A DNA stretch of 64,000 nucleotides from assembly GCF_009829325.1 (NCBI RefSeq), contig NZ_VUOS01000035.1, positions 1 through 64,000 on the forward strand, written 5' to 3'. The position numbers were made by a program, and so were the translations under genes. The notes below the pieces were generated by a model. That model ran no database searches and had not been told where the DNA came from. It saw nothing but the letters and a program-made list of their open reading frames with translations. The DNA comes from Nocardia sp. CY41. Lineage in GTDB: Bacteria > Actinomycetota > Actinomycetes > Mycobacteriales > Mycobacteriaceae. Positions 26,120 through 34,060 of the stretch are shown in pieces. Every line of letters begins with the position of its first letter. Position 1 is the first letter of the stretch.

Positions 26120-27364
26120 TCAGCAATTGCTCGGCGCGGGCTCCCCTCGGAAACGGGCGTCCAGCCAGTTCAGTGCCGCGGGAATGCCGAGCACCGCCGC
26201 GGTCAAATGGTCCGGAACCGGGATCTCCTCGGTCTGCACCCTGGCGCCCGCCGCACACCACCGCTTGTCGGTGTTGACCACCGCGTCGATCGGGATGAGA
26301 CCGTCGATCGGCGAGTGCCATTCGAACACCGGCGTCTTCGGCACGCCGTCGTAGAGTTCGAGGCTGTTCTCCTCGACCACGGCGCGCGCGGTGTCGTCGT
26401 TGATCATCGAGGTCGTCTTGGCGAAGTCCAGCGCGCCGCGGCCCGCTCCCGTGGCGAGGATGTCGTTGGTGCAGCTGTTGGCGATCTGCGCGCGGGCGGC
26501 CAGCCCCCGTTCGTTCAGCTGGTCGCTCAGCGGGAACCGAGTCGGATACTCACGCTCCAGCCCGAACCCGGCGGCGAACGCCAGACCGAACACCGGATGC
26601 GGGTTCAGCCCCAGTCCCTCGAGCATCTTCACCAGATTCATCGGCACGCCGCCCATGGCCGCGCCCGCGATGTCGAGCTCCGGCGCGTACTTCGGCTGCA
26701 GGGCCGCCGCCCACGCGGTGGCCATTCCGCCGCCGGAGTATCCGACCATCGCCACCGGGCTGCGCTGCACACCGAGTTCGGCGACCTGCTTCACGGCGCG
26801 GATCCCGTCGAGGGTGATCTGCCCGCCGAGTTTCGCGGCGCCGTAGGCGAAGTTCGGGCCGAGGTGGTCGGGCAGCGCGACGCTCCAGCCGCGGGCCAGC
26901 AGGACGTTCCAGCCGGGCGCTTCCCGCACGACCAGATTCGGATCACCGGTGTAGAGCACCCGGGAGACCGAGCACTCGGAGCCGAGCCCGTTGATGATGT
27001 GCTGGAACGACAGCAGCGGGCCGTCGGGCCGATGAGCCTTCGGCGTCAGCACCGTGGTGGTGGCCGCGATCGGTTTCCCCTCCGAACTCGTCGAGCGGAA
27101 CCGGATCACGGTCACCGTGGTCTCCGGAAAGATCGCCAGCGGCGGCATCACCTTGGTCGCGATGACGTCGCCGGGCTTGCGGTCGGCGATATCCGCGGGT
27201 GTCGCATAGAAGGGATCCGGATCGGGCTCGGGGTACAACGGTGTGCCGACCGCCGCACCGGCCATGCTCGCGACCAGCACCAGGCCAGCGGCCATCGCTC
27301 CGATCGCACGTGCGAGACGTCGTCGCCCCACTCCCCTACCCAGCGAACGTGGGCCCTGACTCAT
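26120..27364 (-). CDS. Secretory lipase (LIP family), second of three
   Basis: The 414-aa protein has an Arg-rich N-terminus followed by a hydrophobic signal segment (AIGAMAAGLVLVASMAGAAV). The family core follows, with ADIADRKPGDVIATK, VALPDHLGPNFAYG, nucleophile MVGYSGGGMA (Ser210) and FEWHSPIDGLIPIDAVV, which holds the probable catalytic Asp. The catalytic His is likely in VPDHLTAA. It is 235 bp upstream of the first LIP gene on the same strand. The genes are similar in fold but clearly divergent, so this is an old duplication. Confidence 0.85.
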   Translation of the reverse strand: MSQGPRSLGRGVGRRRLARAIGAMAAGLVLVASMAGAAVGTPLYPEPDPDPFYATPADIADRKPGDVIATKVMPPLAIFPETTVTVIRFRSTSSEGKPIAATTTVLTPKAHRPDGPLLSFQHIINGLGSECSVSRVLYTGDPNLVVREAPGWNVLLARGWSVALPDHLGPNFAYGAAKLGGQITLDGIRAVKQVAELGVQRSPVAMVGYSGGGMATAWAAALQPKYAPELDIAGAAMGGVPMNLVKMLEGLGLNPHPVFGLAFAAGFGLEREYPTRFPLSDQLNERGLAARAQIANSCTNDILATGAGRGALDFAKTTSMINDDTARAVVEENSLELYDGVPKTPVFEWHSPIDGLIPIDAVVNTDKRWCAAGARVQTEEIPVPDHLTAAVLGIPAALNWLDARFRGEPAPSNC

Positions 27365-27639
27365 CGACGTGTGCCTCCTGAATCATTCAACGCTGTGCTC
27401 ATCCTCGGCAACATCACCGCGCCGGAACACCGCCCGCCGCGATCATGTTGACAGTTCACAACTTTCGATCGCCCGGACGGTGCCGGCCGTGCGCCTCGGC
27501 TGGTGACTGTACCCCACCGAACGAGGTCCGTTCTGTGACATTTCCAGCCGATAACCTGGAACATGTTCTCAGTAGTGGCGGCCCCTTACCGTCAGAACTA
27601 CCGGCGCGGCTGCCGCACCGGCAGGAAGGAGACGGTGGC

Positions 27640-27882
27640 ATGGACGGCACTGCGCGCAGACTCGCCGACCGCGACGACATCCTGGATCCGCCGAACCAGC
27701 GGATCACCGTCTACTTCGACGGTCCCACCCCCGAAGACGCGCTGGTCCTCGAATACGCGGCGACCAGGACGGAGGCATGGGAGTTCACCTCGGCCGCTGC
27801 CCACGCCGGACTCACCGTCACCGTCGACGGCCAGGTTCGTCCCGGCCTGCGCAGGCTACCGTGCCGATCGCTCTGGCGCTGA
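27640..27882 (+). CDS. Small hypothetical protein, 80 aa
   Basis: ATG 27640 follows AAGGAGA at good spacing. The product has the segments RITVYFDGPTPEDALVLEYA and GLTVTVDGQVRPGLRRLP, is soluble and predicted mixed alpha/beta, and has no signal peptide or known motif. It is divergent from the LIP gene at 26120 and converges on the LIP gene at 27893, with only 10 bp between stops. A perfect GAACATGTTC palindrome at 27559-27568 lies about 70 bp upstream and may be regulatory. Confidence 0.6.
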   Translation: MDGTARRLADRDDILDPPNQRITVYFDGPTPEDALVLEYAATRTEAWEFTSAAAHAGLTVTVDGQVRPGLRRLPCRSLWR

Positions 27883-27892
27883 GTGAGCGGAC

Positions 27893-29020
27893 TCAGGGCC
27901 GGTCGAGCACATCCCGGAGGAACGCGAGCGCGTCGGGGAACGCTTCCCGCGCCGCACCCAGATGATCACCGGGATACCAGCCCACCCGCAGATCGGTGCC
28001 GGAGGAGCGCAGTTCCGCGATCAGCTCGAGCGTGAGCGGCGCGGGCACTTCCAGATCGGTGAGTCCTTGACCGAGATACAGCGGCACGGTGTAGCCGCTC
28101 GTCGGCACCTTCAACATCGTGCGCACGGCGGCCAGCAGCGCGGGGTCCTCCAGCGGCCGCGACAACATGGCGCCGATGCCGATGCCGGACACCTGGGCAT
28201 CCGCCTCGGTGGCGCAGTCCTCCTCCACGACGCGCAGCACGTCCCGGCCGATCGGGGTCAGATAGCTGTCGATGTCCAGCTCGGGCGCGCCGGCCCGCAA
28301 CCCGGCCAGCAGCATGGCGAAGTAGGTCGTCGTCTTCTGCAACGGCAGCCGCGGCAACCAGGGGCCCGCCAGCGGAAACACCGCGTCCAGATTCGACGGC
28401 GTTCCGGTCGAGGCCGCACCGCGCAGATCGAGTTCGGGGGCGTCCCCAGATGCGAGGTGGGCGGTGAACAACGCCGCGTGCCCGCCCTGCGACTGACCGT
28501 ATACCGCCCAGCGTGTACCGAGCGAGGGGGCGACCGCCCGTGCGGCGCGCACGCCGTCGATGATGCTGCGGGCCTGGGCGGGGCCGTCCAGATAGGGATG
28601 CACGCCGGGAGTGCCGAGTCCGACATAGTCGGAGATCACGACCGCGTATCCGGCGCGCAGCAGGTCCGGATAGACGGACGTCAGGTAGTAGTCCCGCGGT
28701 TGCAGCGTGAACGCGCACTCGTCGGCGATCCCGGAGGTGCCGTGCGCGTAGGCGACGATCGGCCAACCGCCCTCCGGCGGAGTGCCTTCGGGCAGGTACA
28801 GCACCCCGGTGCTCTGCATCGGCCCGCGCGGGCCACGCGACCAATACGTCAGCCGTTCGGCGGTCGTGGCCCCCTCCACATGCAGCCGCCCCGCAAGCTC
28901 CACCAGATCCGTCACGGTGCCCGGCGCCTCGCCCACCCGAGCGTCCGCGGGCCCTGCCAAGGCGACCGTCACCGAGACCACGACGCCTGCCGCCCCCACC
29001 ATGATCCGTCCACATCGCAC
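27893..29020 (-). CDS. Secretory lipase (LIP family), third of three
   Basis: From GTG 29020 the protein is 375 aa with a signal peptide (VRCGRIMVGAAGVVVSVTVA, cleaved near ADA-RVG). GAGGTGGGGA upstream serves as ribosome binding site; ATG 29002 is an alternative start. The hydrolase core shows IVAYAHGTSGIADECAF, VVISDYVGLGTPGVHPYLDG, nucleophile VYGQSQGGHA (Ser177), YLGQGLTDLEVPAP (probable Asp) and a catalytic His in YPGDHLGAAREAFP. This layout fits LIP-family or related secreted esterases of Nocardia. Confidence 0.85.
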   Translation of the reverse strand: MRCGRIMVGAAGVVVSVTVALAGPADARVGEAPGTVTDLVELAGRLHVEGATTAERLTYWSRGPRGPMQSTGVLYLPEGTPPEGGWPIVAYAHGTSGIADECAFTLQPRDYYLTSVYPDLLRAGYAVVISDYVGLGTPGVHPYLDGPAQARSIIDGVRAARAVAPSLGTRWAVYGQSQGGHAALFTAHLASGDAPELDLRGAASTGTPSNLDAVFPLAGPWLPRLPLQKTTTYFAMLLAGLRAGAPELDIDSYLTPIGRDVLRVVEEDCATEADAQVSGIGIGAMLSRPLEDPALLAAVRTMLKVPTSGYTVPLYLGQGLTDLEVPAPLTLELIAELRSSGTDLRVGWYPGDHLGAAREAFPDALAFLRDVLDRP

Positions 29021-29167
29021 CGACCGACTATCCCCACCTCGGGCCCTACCGGCAAGCCACCACAATCGGTGGCCCCGCCGGGGAACCTCGCCGCGGCGGC
29101 GTGGGCTCGCTAGGCTCGGATGAGCACGCCGGAAAGCGGTGCCGAGGAGAACACAGGAGGTTCGACC

Positions 29168-29695
29168 GTGGCGCAGCGGTACCCGCAGGGCCTGCGCACC
29201 CGGCGGCGCGCGGCCGTTCTGCTCGCGGCCGGCCTGTTGCCCTCGGTGGTCGCCTGCGGAGCCGACGCGTCCGGGCCTCCGCCGAGCCCGACCGCGGGCA
29301 CGACGACCGCGACCGCCTTCAGCAGCGCGGCGGTGTCGCCGGTCTCGACACCGCAGGCCGCCGTCCCCTCCGTCGACCCCTACGCGGGACGGCCGCTGAT
29401 CGATCACGTCACCTGGACCGAGACGATCGACGGACCTCGGCTGCTGGTCTTTCCCACGCAGGCCGGTCGGCGGACCACCTTTACCGGCTCGGACGAACGG
29501 GCGTGGCAGGAGGTCGTCGACCGGTCGGCGGACGCCGACGCACCGGGCATGCGCGATCAGTTCGTCTGTCATTGGGCGTGGGCGCGGCTGGTCCAGCCGG
29601 ACAAGCCGAGCTGGAACCTGGAACCGTGGCGCCCGGCGGTCGGCTACCAGGCCACCGTCGAGGCGCGCTGTAATCCCGGCGGTCCCGAGCGCTGA
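29168..29695 (+). CDS. Lipoprotein with DUF2599-like C-terminal domain
   Basis: GTG 29168 lies 6 nt after a strong AGGAGG, giving 175 aa. The N-terminus has basic residues, a hydrophobic stretch and the lipobox SVVAC, so Cys should be lipidated and the protein anchored to the outside of the membrane. A Pro/Thr/Ser-rich spacer follows. The C-terminal domain, with VTWTETIDGPRLLVFPT and DQFVCHWAWARL...KPSWNL, matches the actinobacterial DUF2599 domain, of unknown function. It is followed after 34 bp by the NmrA-like gene. Confidence 0.75.
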   Translation: MAQRYPQGLRTRRRAAVLLAAGLLPSVVACGADASGPPPSPTAGTTTATAFSSAAVSPVSTPQAAVPSVDPYAGRPLIDHVTWTETIDGPRLLVFPTQAGRRTTFTGSDERAWQEVVDRSADADAPGMRDQFVCHWAWARLVQPDKPSWNLEPWRPAVGYQATVEARCNPGGPER

Positions 29696-29729
29696 GCACG
29701 GGCGCCGCCCCGACCGGAAGGAGCGATCC

Positions 29730-30389
29730 ATGCGCGTCGTCATCGCAGGCGGACATGGGAAGATCGCCTTGCTGCTGGCCCCCTTGCTCACCGGGAGCGG
29801 TCACGAGGTCGCCGCCCTGATCCGCAATCCCGAGCACACGGACGACGTGCGCGGCACCGGCGCCCAGCCGGTGCTGTGCGATCTGGAGAACGCGGGCGCC
29901 GACGAGCTGGCGGACGTGGTGAAAGGCTGCGACGCGGCGATTTTCGCCGCAGGCGCCGGGCCGGGCAGCGGCGTCGACCGCAAATACACCGTCGACCTGG
30001 GCGGCTCCGTCCGGTTGGCCGAAGCGGCGGAACGCACCGGGGTGCGCCGCTTCCTGCAGATCTCCACGATGGGCGCAGGCCGGCCCCCCGCTTCCGGTAC
30101 CGACGAGGTGTGGGCGGCGTATATCGACGCCAAGACCCAAGCCGAAAACGATTTGCAGAGTCGGGATCTCGACTGGACCATCCTGCGGCCCGGCCGGTTG
30201 ATCGACTCCCCCGGCACCGGGCTGGTGACTCTCGCCCCGCCCCCGGTCGGGCGCAGCGATGTCCCCCGCGCCGATGTCGCGGCGGTATCGGCCGGACTGC
30301 TGCCCGCCGTGCACACCTCCGGGCAGACCCTCGAACTTGTTTCGGGTCACACCCCGATTAGCCAGGCAATTGCACAACTGGCCGTCTGA
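29730..30389 (+). CDS. NmrA-like/atypical SDR NAD(P)-binding protein
   Basis: The 219-aa protein has the N-terminal dinucleotide motif IAGGHGKIALLLAPLL (GxxGxxA type), the segment DAAIFAAGAGPGSGVDRKYT, a conserved RFLQISTMGA strand and YIDAKTQAENDLQSRDLDWT, with the YxxxK pair in altered form (YIDAK). This is typical of small NAD(P)H-binding reductases related to YwnB and NmrA. ATG 29730 follows GGAAGGAG. Role unknown; it may be coexpressed with the lipoprotein and the monooxygenase. Confidence 0.8.
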   Translation: MRVVIAGGHGKIALLLAPLLTGSGHEVAALIRNPEHTDDVRGTGAQPVLCDLENAGADELADVVKGCDAAIFAAGAGPGSGVDRKYTVDLGGSVRLAEAAERTGVRRFLQISTMGAGRPPASGTDEVWAAYIDAKTQAENDLQSRDLDWTILRPGRLIDSPGTGLVTLAPPPVGRSDVPRADVAAVSAGLLPAVHTSGQTLELVSGHTPISQAIAQLAV

Positions 30390-30453
30390 GGTGCCGCGCA
30401 GCGCGCTACCACCCTTGCCGATCGACCGCAACGGTCACGATGGGAGAACAACC

Positions 30454-30756
30454 GTGTTCAGTCGAATCGTCTCGATGAAGATCCGCCCCGGCTCCCGCGC
30501 CGAGTTCCTGGCGGCCATATCCCGCAGCGCCGACGCCTCGGTGCGGACCGAGCCCGGCTGTCTGCGCTTCGACATCTGCGCAGATCGGGTGGACCCGCAC
30601 CGCTTCTTCCTGTACCAGCTCTACACCGATGACGAGGCGGCGGAAGCGCATCGTTTCACCGAACATTTTCTCGCCTGGCGGGCCGCGGCGGACCAATTCG
30701 TCGAGCCCGGTACACAGATCGATTACAGCACGGACGTCCTCTTCGGCCGCGACTGA
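30454..30756 (+). CDS. Antibiotic biosynthesis monooxygenase (ABM)-domain protein
   Basis: GTG 30454 with GGGAGA upstream gives a 100-aa single-domain protein: VFSRIVSMKIRPGSRAEFLA, VRTEPGCLRFDICADR and RFFLYQLYTDDEAAEAHRFT. The EPGCLRFD and FFLYQLYxDDEAxxAH patterns define the ABM ferredoxin-like fold, which includes small quinone-forming oxygenases and YgiN-like proteins. It is 64 bp after the NmrA-like gene. Substrate cannot be inferred. Confidence 0.8.
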   Translation: MFSRIVSMKIRPGSRAEFLAAISRSADASVRTEPGCLRFDICADRVDPHRFFLYQLYTDDEAAEAHRFTEHFLAWRAAADQFVEPGTQIDYSTDVLFGRD

Positions 30757-30824
30757 ATATCCCGCGGCGGGCACCGCATCCGCAAACTTCCGGCCGCGAA
30801 ATACGGCCTGCGCACGTGCAATCG

Positions 30825-30867
30825 ATCGTGCAGATGTGCTTGCATGTGAAAGGTACAGCGGCATAAA
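30825..30867 (+). promoter_or_regulatory. Operator-promoter with recurrent element
   Basis: GTGCAGATG (30828-30836) is followed by CTTGCAT (30839-30845). The TTGCAT can serve as a -35 box, with CATAAA at 30862-30867 as -10 after a 16-nt spacer. The same arrangement and spacing occurs at 33921-33964. It lies 45-85 bp upstream of the short leader frame at 30912, so an XRE/Scr1-type regulator controlling these genes is inferred. Confidence 0.6.
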
Positions 30868-30911
30868 CTCGGTCCCGCAACGCTTTACAGGGGACCATCA
30901 GGGGAGGCCGC

Positions 30912-31058
30912 GTGGGCGAGCCGAAGGCCGAAGCCGCCATGGGTTTGCCGCCGCCAGACAAAGCAGGGGCGTTCGAATGGAACATCCACTTACCGGCGGT
31001 CGGTTCGGATCAACCGACACCGCACTGGCCGACCAGCCAGCGAACGGTAGACATATGA
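30912..31058 (+). CDS. Short leader frame (48 aa) coupled to the next small gene
   Basis: GTG 30912 follows GGGGAGG and opens a 48-codon frame: VGEPKAEAAMGLPPPDKAGA, then FEWNIHLPAVGSDQPTPHWP, ending TSQRTVDI. Its TGA (31056-31058) overlaps the ATG of the next gene as ATGA. The arrangement with promoter, ribosome binding site and coupling indicates translation. No homologue is recognised; it may be a real microprotein or a translational leader. Confidence 0.5.
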   Translation: MGEPKAEAAMGLPPPDKAGAFEWNIHLPAVGSDQPTPHWPTSQRTVDI

Positions 31059-31282
31059 ACACATTACCGGCCCACAGCGGCCACACCGATACCGAATTCT
31101 CCCGGGAAACCGCCGTGGCATACGTCATCGATGCCGTCGAATCCACCGGGGCGGCTACTCGGCACGATTTCGATATCGACCGGATCGTCACCACCGCGCA
31201 CGCGATGGCCGACGACTGGGATTTCGAGGCATTGCAGCCCGCGACATTCTGGCGAATCGCCTCTAGTTTCATCAAGCAGTAG
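31055..31282 (+). CDS. Small acidic protein, 75 aa
   Basis: ATG 31055 overlaps the leader stop. The product has SRETAVAYVIDAVESTGAAT, RHDFDIDRIVTTAHAMADDW and FEALQPATFWRIASSFIKQ. It is acidic, helical and soluble, without signal peptide or metal motif. Small proteins with a HDFDxDxIV...W....FW pattern occur near XRE/DUF397 genes in Streptomyces and Nocardia, but their role is unknown. Its promoter carries the recurrent operator element. It converges on the XRE gene at 31513, with a perfect hairpin between. Confidence 0.65.
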   Translation: MNTLPAHSGHTDTEFSRETAVAYVIDAVESTGAATRHDFDIDRIVTTAHAMADDWDFEALQPATFWRIASSFIKQ

Positions 31283-31457
31283 AACGTCCCGCCGTCCGAG
31301 CCCGGCGGGAGTCACAAAAACACGGTGCCACGAGCACATTCGTCGCGTCATCCGACGCCGGTGGAAACTTACCACCATGCCACCGACGTCGGGAGTCGAC
31401 CCGAAAACGAGTATTTCCGGCGGCTACCGCCGCCGAGCGATTAGACAGCAAAGTAAA

Positions 31458-31499
31458 ACCGAGCGGCCACCTCCGATATCGGAGGTGGCCGCTCGGTTG
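31458..31499 (-). terminator. 42-bp perfect palindrome, intrinsic terminator
   Basis: Positions 31458-31478 and 31479-31499 are exact reverse complements with no unpaired centre. On the reverse strand the stem is followed by TTTTACTTT, so it fits an intrinsic terminator 13 bp after the XRE stop. It could also block read-through from the forward gene ending at 31282. Confidence 0.8.
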
Positions 31500-31512
31500 G
31501 TATCCCGCGATC

Positions 31513-32400
31513 TCAGTGCCCGTCGGCGTACTTCTGCATGATCTCGATCGACTTGTCCGGACGCTCGGCCTGCACGCTGAGCCGGTCCATCACCGACAGG
31601 TACAGCGCCAAGTCCTGCCTCCGCTCGAGATACAGCGCGCTGGTCAATTGTTCGAGGTACACGATGTCCGGCAGTTCCTGCTCGGCGAAACGCAGGATGC
31701 TGAAAGAACTCCCCGCCGCGGCATGCTCACCCGCGGTGAACGGCAGCACCTGGATCGTCACGTTCGGGAGCTTCGCCAGCCGGATCAGGTGCAGCATCTG
31801 CTCCCGATGCACCTGTGGGCCGCCGACGGGCCGCACCAGCGCGGCTTCGTCGAGCACCGCCCAGACCACCGGTGGGTCCGGGCGGAAGAGAATCTCCTGC
31901 CTGCGCTGACGTACCGCGACCCGCCGATCCATGTCGCCGTCCTCGTACCCGAGTGCCACGACGGCCCTGGCGTATTCGGGTGTTTGCAGCAGGCCGGGAA
32001 CAAGATGCGACTCGTAGGTGCGAATCTTGCTCGCGGCCTGCTCCAGACCGAGATAAGTACCGAACCAGTGGGGCAGCAAGTCGCTGTAGCGATGCCACCA
32101 GCCGGGCTCGTTGGCCTGCCTGGCCAGTTCGAGGAACGACTCGCGCTCCTCCGGATCGTGGACGCCGTACAGAGTCAGCAGGTCGCGGATGTCACGTTCT
32201 TTGAAGCCGGTACGGCCGAGTTCGAGACGACTGATCTTGGCGTGCGATCCGCGGATCGCCTCGCCGGCTGCCTCGCGGGTGATGTTCTTCTTCTCCCGGA
32301 GCTTGCGCAACTGGCCGCCCAATGCGATGCGTAGCACGGTCGGACCACGTTCCGCGACAACGGATTGCACATGACCATCGTCATCGGGTTCAGCGATCAT
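31513..32400 (-). CDS. XRE-family regulator with DUF5753 (Scr1-type), third copy
   Basis: The 295-aa protein is related to the two tandem regulators at 20933 and 21983. The HTH is GGQLRRLREKK-like (LGGQLRKLREKKNITREAAG, IRGSHAKISRLELGRTGF). The DUF5753 domain follows, with GLEQAASKIRTYESHLVPGL, VTIQVLPFTAGEHAAAGSSF and DIVYLEQLTSALYLERRQDL. ATG 32400 is used; the frame is open upstream. It follows the DUF397 gene by 90 bp on the same strand, the usual partner arrangement. Such pairs modulate development or secondary metabolism in Streptomyces. Confidence 0.85.
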   Translation of the reverse strand: MIAEPDDDGHVQSVVAERGPTVLRIALGGQLRKLREKKNITREAAGEAIRGSHAKISRLELGRTGFKERDIRDLLTLYGVHDPEERESFLELARQANEPGWWHRYSDLLPHWFGTYLGLEQAASKIRTYESHLVPGLLQTPEYARAVVALGYEDGDMDRRVAVRQRRQEILFRPDPPVVWAVLDEAALVRPVGGPQVHREQMLHLIRLAKLPNVTIQVLPFTAGEHAAAGSSFSILRFAEQELPDIVYLEQLTSALYLERRQDLALYLSVMDRLSVQAERPDKSIEIMQKYADGH

Positions 32401-32490
32401 CGAGTTCGTCTCCGATACTCCGGGGGTTGCCCACAGTGTGTCACAACCACCTGTCGCGAAACACACCGCACCGACCGCCAATGTTACCGC

Positions 32491-32712
32491 TCAGCTAGTC
32501 AAATAGTCGAACTCCCCGGCCTTCGCGCCGCGCACGAACGCATCGATCTCCGGACGGGTGTAGATCAGGACCCCGCCTTCCGGGTCCCGCGAGTTACGCA
32601 CTGCTACCTGGCCGTTGGCCGTTTCGGCCACCTCGACGCAGTTGCCGCTCGCATTACTGAAGGAACTCTTGCGCCAAGTTCCGACGATCTCGTTGGTGGA
32701 TGTATCCGACAT
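32491..32712 (-). CDS. DUF397-family small protein
   Basis: The 73-aa protein is a clear DUF397 member: TWRKSSFSNASGNCVEVAET, VAVRNSRDPEGGVLIYTRPE and IDAFVRGAKAGEFDYL are the family landmarks. DUF397 proteins bind or antagonise Scr1/WhiJ-type XRE regulators in Streptomyces. It precedes the XRE gene on the same strand. A large palindromic form of the recurrent element starts 42 bp upstream (32754-32789). Confidence 0.85.
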   Translation of the reverse strand: MSDTSTNEIVGTWRKSSFSNASGNCVEVAETANGQVAVRNSRDPEGGVLIYTRPEIDAFVRGAKAGEFDYLTS

Positions 32713-32753
32713 CTTCCCCACTCCTCGGTTACCGCAGTTAGGCGATTCGGTTC

Positions 32754-32789
32754 GTGCAGATGCACGTTCAAACGTTCTTGCATCTGCAC
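32754..32789. promoter_or_regulatory. Extended palindromic form of the recurrent element
   Basis: GTGCAGATGCA (32754-32764) and TGCATCTGCAC (32779-32789) are exact 11-bp reverse complements, 14 nt apart. On the forward strand the second arm includes CTTGCAT. It lies in the divergent region between the DUF397 gene (start 32712) and the methyltransferase (start 33039), so one site could control both. Confidence 0.6.
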
Positions 32790-33038
32790 CAACACCGGAC
32801 GATAGCACGAAGTTCGCCCTCTGTGCGGCCGCCGATCGCGACCGGCGGGCCGAGGATGTGAAACACGCCCGCCTCGCCTGGCGAACACCGAGATCAGCTC
32901 CCCGATCCAGCCCGCTGGACGCGCGTGAATCTTGTACTGTCACAGAGCACATCGGATGTACCAGTCATTCGCGACACACCCACGCACCCACCGGCACGGC
33001 AGTGTCGCGGACACATTTTTGCCGAGGAGTACAACCCC

Positions 33039-33836
33039 ATGCCCGAAGACCACAGCCCTCTCATCCGGACCGACATCCCCCACTCCGCGCGCATCTGGAA
33101 CTACTGGATGGGCGGCAAGGACTATTACGAGATCGACCGCATCGCAGGCGATGCCGGCATCGAGGTCGATCCGGACATCACCACCATGGCCGTGCAGTCG
33201 CGCCAGTTCCTGATCCGCGCCGTGCGCTACCTCGCAGGCGAGGTGGGCATCCGCCAGTTCCTCGATATCGGGACCGGCCTGCCCACCATGCAGAACACCC
33301 ACGAGGTCGCCCAGAGCGTGGCGCCGGAGTCCCGGATCGTCTACGTGGACAACGACCCCTTGGTGCTCACGCACGCGCGTGCGCTGCTCACCTCCACCAC
33401 GCCGGAAGGCGTCACCACCTACATCGACGCCGATTACCACGATCCCGAGCGGATCATCGCCGACGCCAAGAACGTCCTGAATTTCAACGAGCCCATCGGC
33501 GTGATGTTCATGGGCGTACTCGGCCACGCCAAGAGTTACGACGAACTCCTGCGGATCGTGCACACGGTGCTCGACGCCGTGCCCTCGGGCAGTCATCTGG
33601 TGCTGTGGGACGGCACCGACGACAGCAAGGCGTACGTCACGCTGTGCGAGAACTACACCGGCACCGGTGGCACTCCTTATGTCCCCCGCCCGCAAGCGCA
33701 GATCAAGGCGGTCTTCGACGGCCTGGAGCTGGTGGAGCCGGGCTTCGTGTCCATCACGCAGTGGCGCGCGGGCGCCACGGAGGTGGGCGAGTCCCGGCCG
33801 ATCTCCGCCTACGGCGCGGTCGCTCGCAAGCCGTAA
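33039..33836 (+). CDS. SAM-dependent methyltransferase (PF04672 family)
   Basis: The 265-aa protein matches the actinobacterial Methyltransf_19 family: ARIWNYWMGGKDYYEIDR near the N-terminus, REFLDIGTG-like SAM motif QFLDIGTGLPTMQNTHEVAQ, VYVDNDPLVLTHARALL, and MFMGVLGHAKSYDELLRIVH. ATG 33039 follows GAGGAG. Substrates of the family are unknown; its genes are frequently found beside XRE/DUF397 pairs, as here. The divergent upstream region holds the large palindromic operator, suggesting common control. A hairpin terminator follows. Confidence 0.85.
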   Translation: MPEDHSPLIRTDIPHSARIWNYWMGGKDYYEIDRIAGDAGIEVDPDITTMAVQSRQFLIRAVRYLAGEVGIRQFLDIGTGLPTMQNTHEVAQSVAPESRIVYVDNDPLVLTHARALLTSTTPEGVTTYIDADYHDPERIIADAKNVLNFNEPIGVMFMGVLGHAKSYDELLRIVHTVLDAVPSGSHLVLWDGTDDSKAYVTLCENYTGTGGTPYVPRPQAQIKAVFDGLELVEPGFVSITQWRAGATEVGESRPISAYGAVARKP

Positions 33837-33868
33837 GGCCCCCTGGACGCCAAACCGCAAGCGGCACA

Positions 33869-33903
33869 GCGGCGGTCGCCGGTCTCGCACCGGCGACCGC
33901 CGC
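33869..33903 (+). terminator. Intrinsic terminator after the methyltransferase
   Basis: GCGGCGGTCGCCGGT (33869-33883) pairs exactly with 33889-33903 around a CTCGC loop and is followed by CGCATTTTCC. The short T-run and the position 33 bp past the stop support termination of the methyltransferase transcript. Confidence 0.75.
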
Positions 33904-33920
33904 CGCATTTTCCGGCGGCC

Positions 33921-33964
33921 GATCGTGCAGATGTACTTGCATTTGCAAGCGACGGAGGCATAGA
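33921..33964 (+). promoter_or_regulatory. Operator-promoter with perfect CTTGCATTTGCAAG palindrome
   Basis: GATCGTGCAGATG (33921-33933) is followed by the perfect palindrome CTTGCATTTGCAAG (33936-33949). TTGCAT (33937-33942) and CATAGA (33959-33964) form a promoter with a 16-nt spacer, identical in layout to 30825-30867. It drives the small gene at 34061. Confidence 0.65.
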
Positions 33965-34060
33965 CTCGAACTCGAAATCGGGGAGGTACGCAGGGAGTTC
34001 GAGCTTGCGTCGCCGGCACGACGACCTCCTCGCCGCACGTCGGACGCGAGGGGTTGTCGA

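Noticed and set aside
24271..26277. 668-codon forward-strand open frame
   Set aside because: It runs antisense to the first LIP lipase gene and its sequence is rich in Arg, His and Gly without recognisable motifs.
27559..27568. Perfect GAACATGTTC palindrome as a LexA (SOS) box
   Set aside because: Actinobacterial LexA sites have GAAC and GTTC separated by four bases; here the spacing is two. It is noted only as a possible operator.
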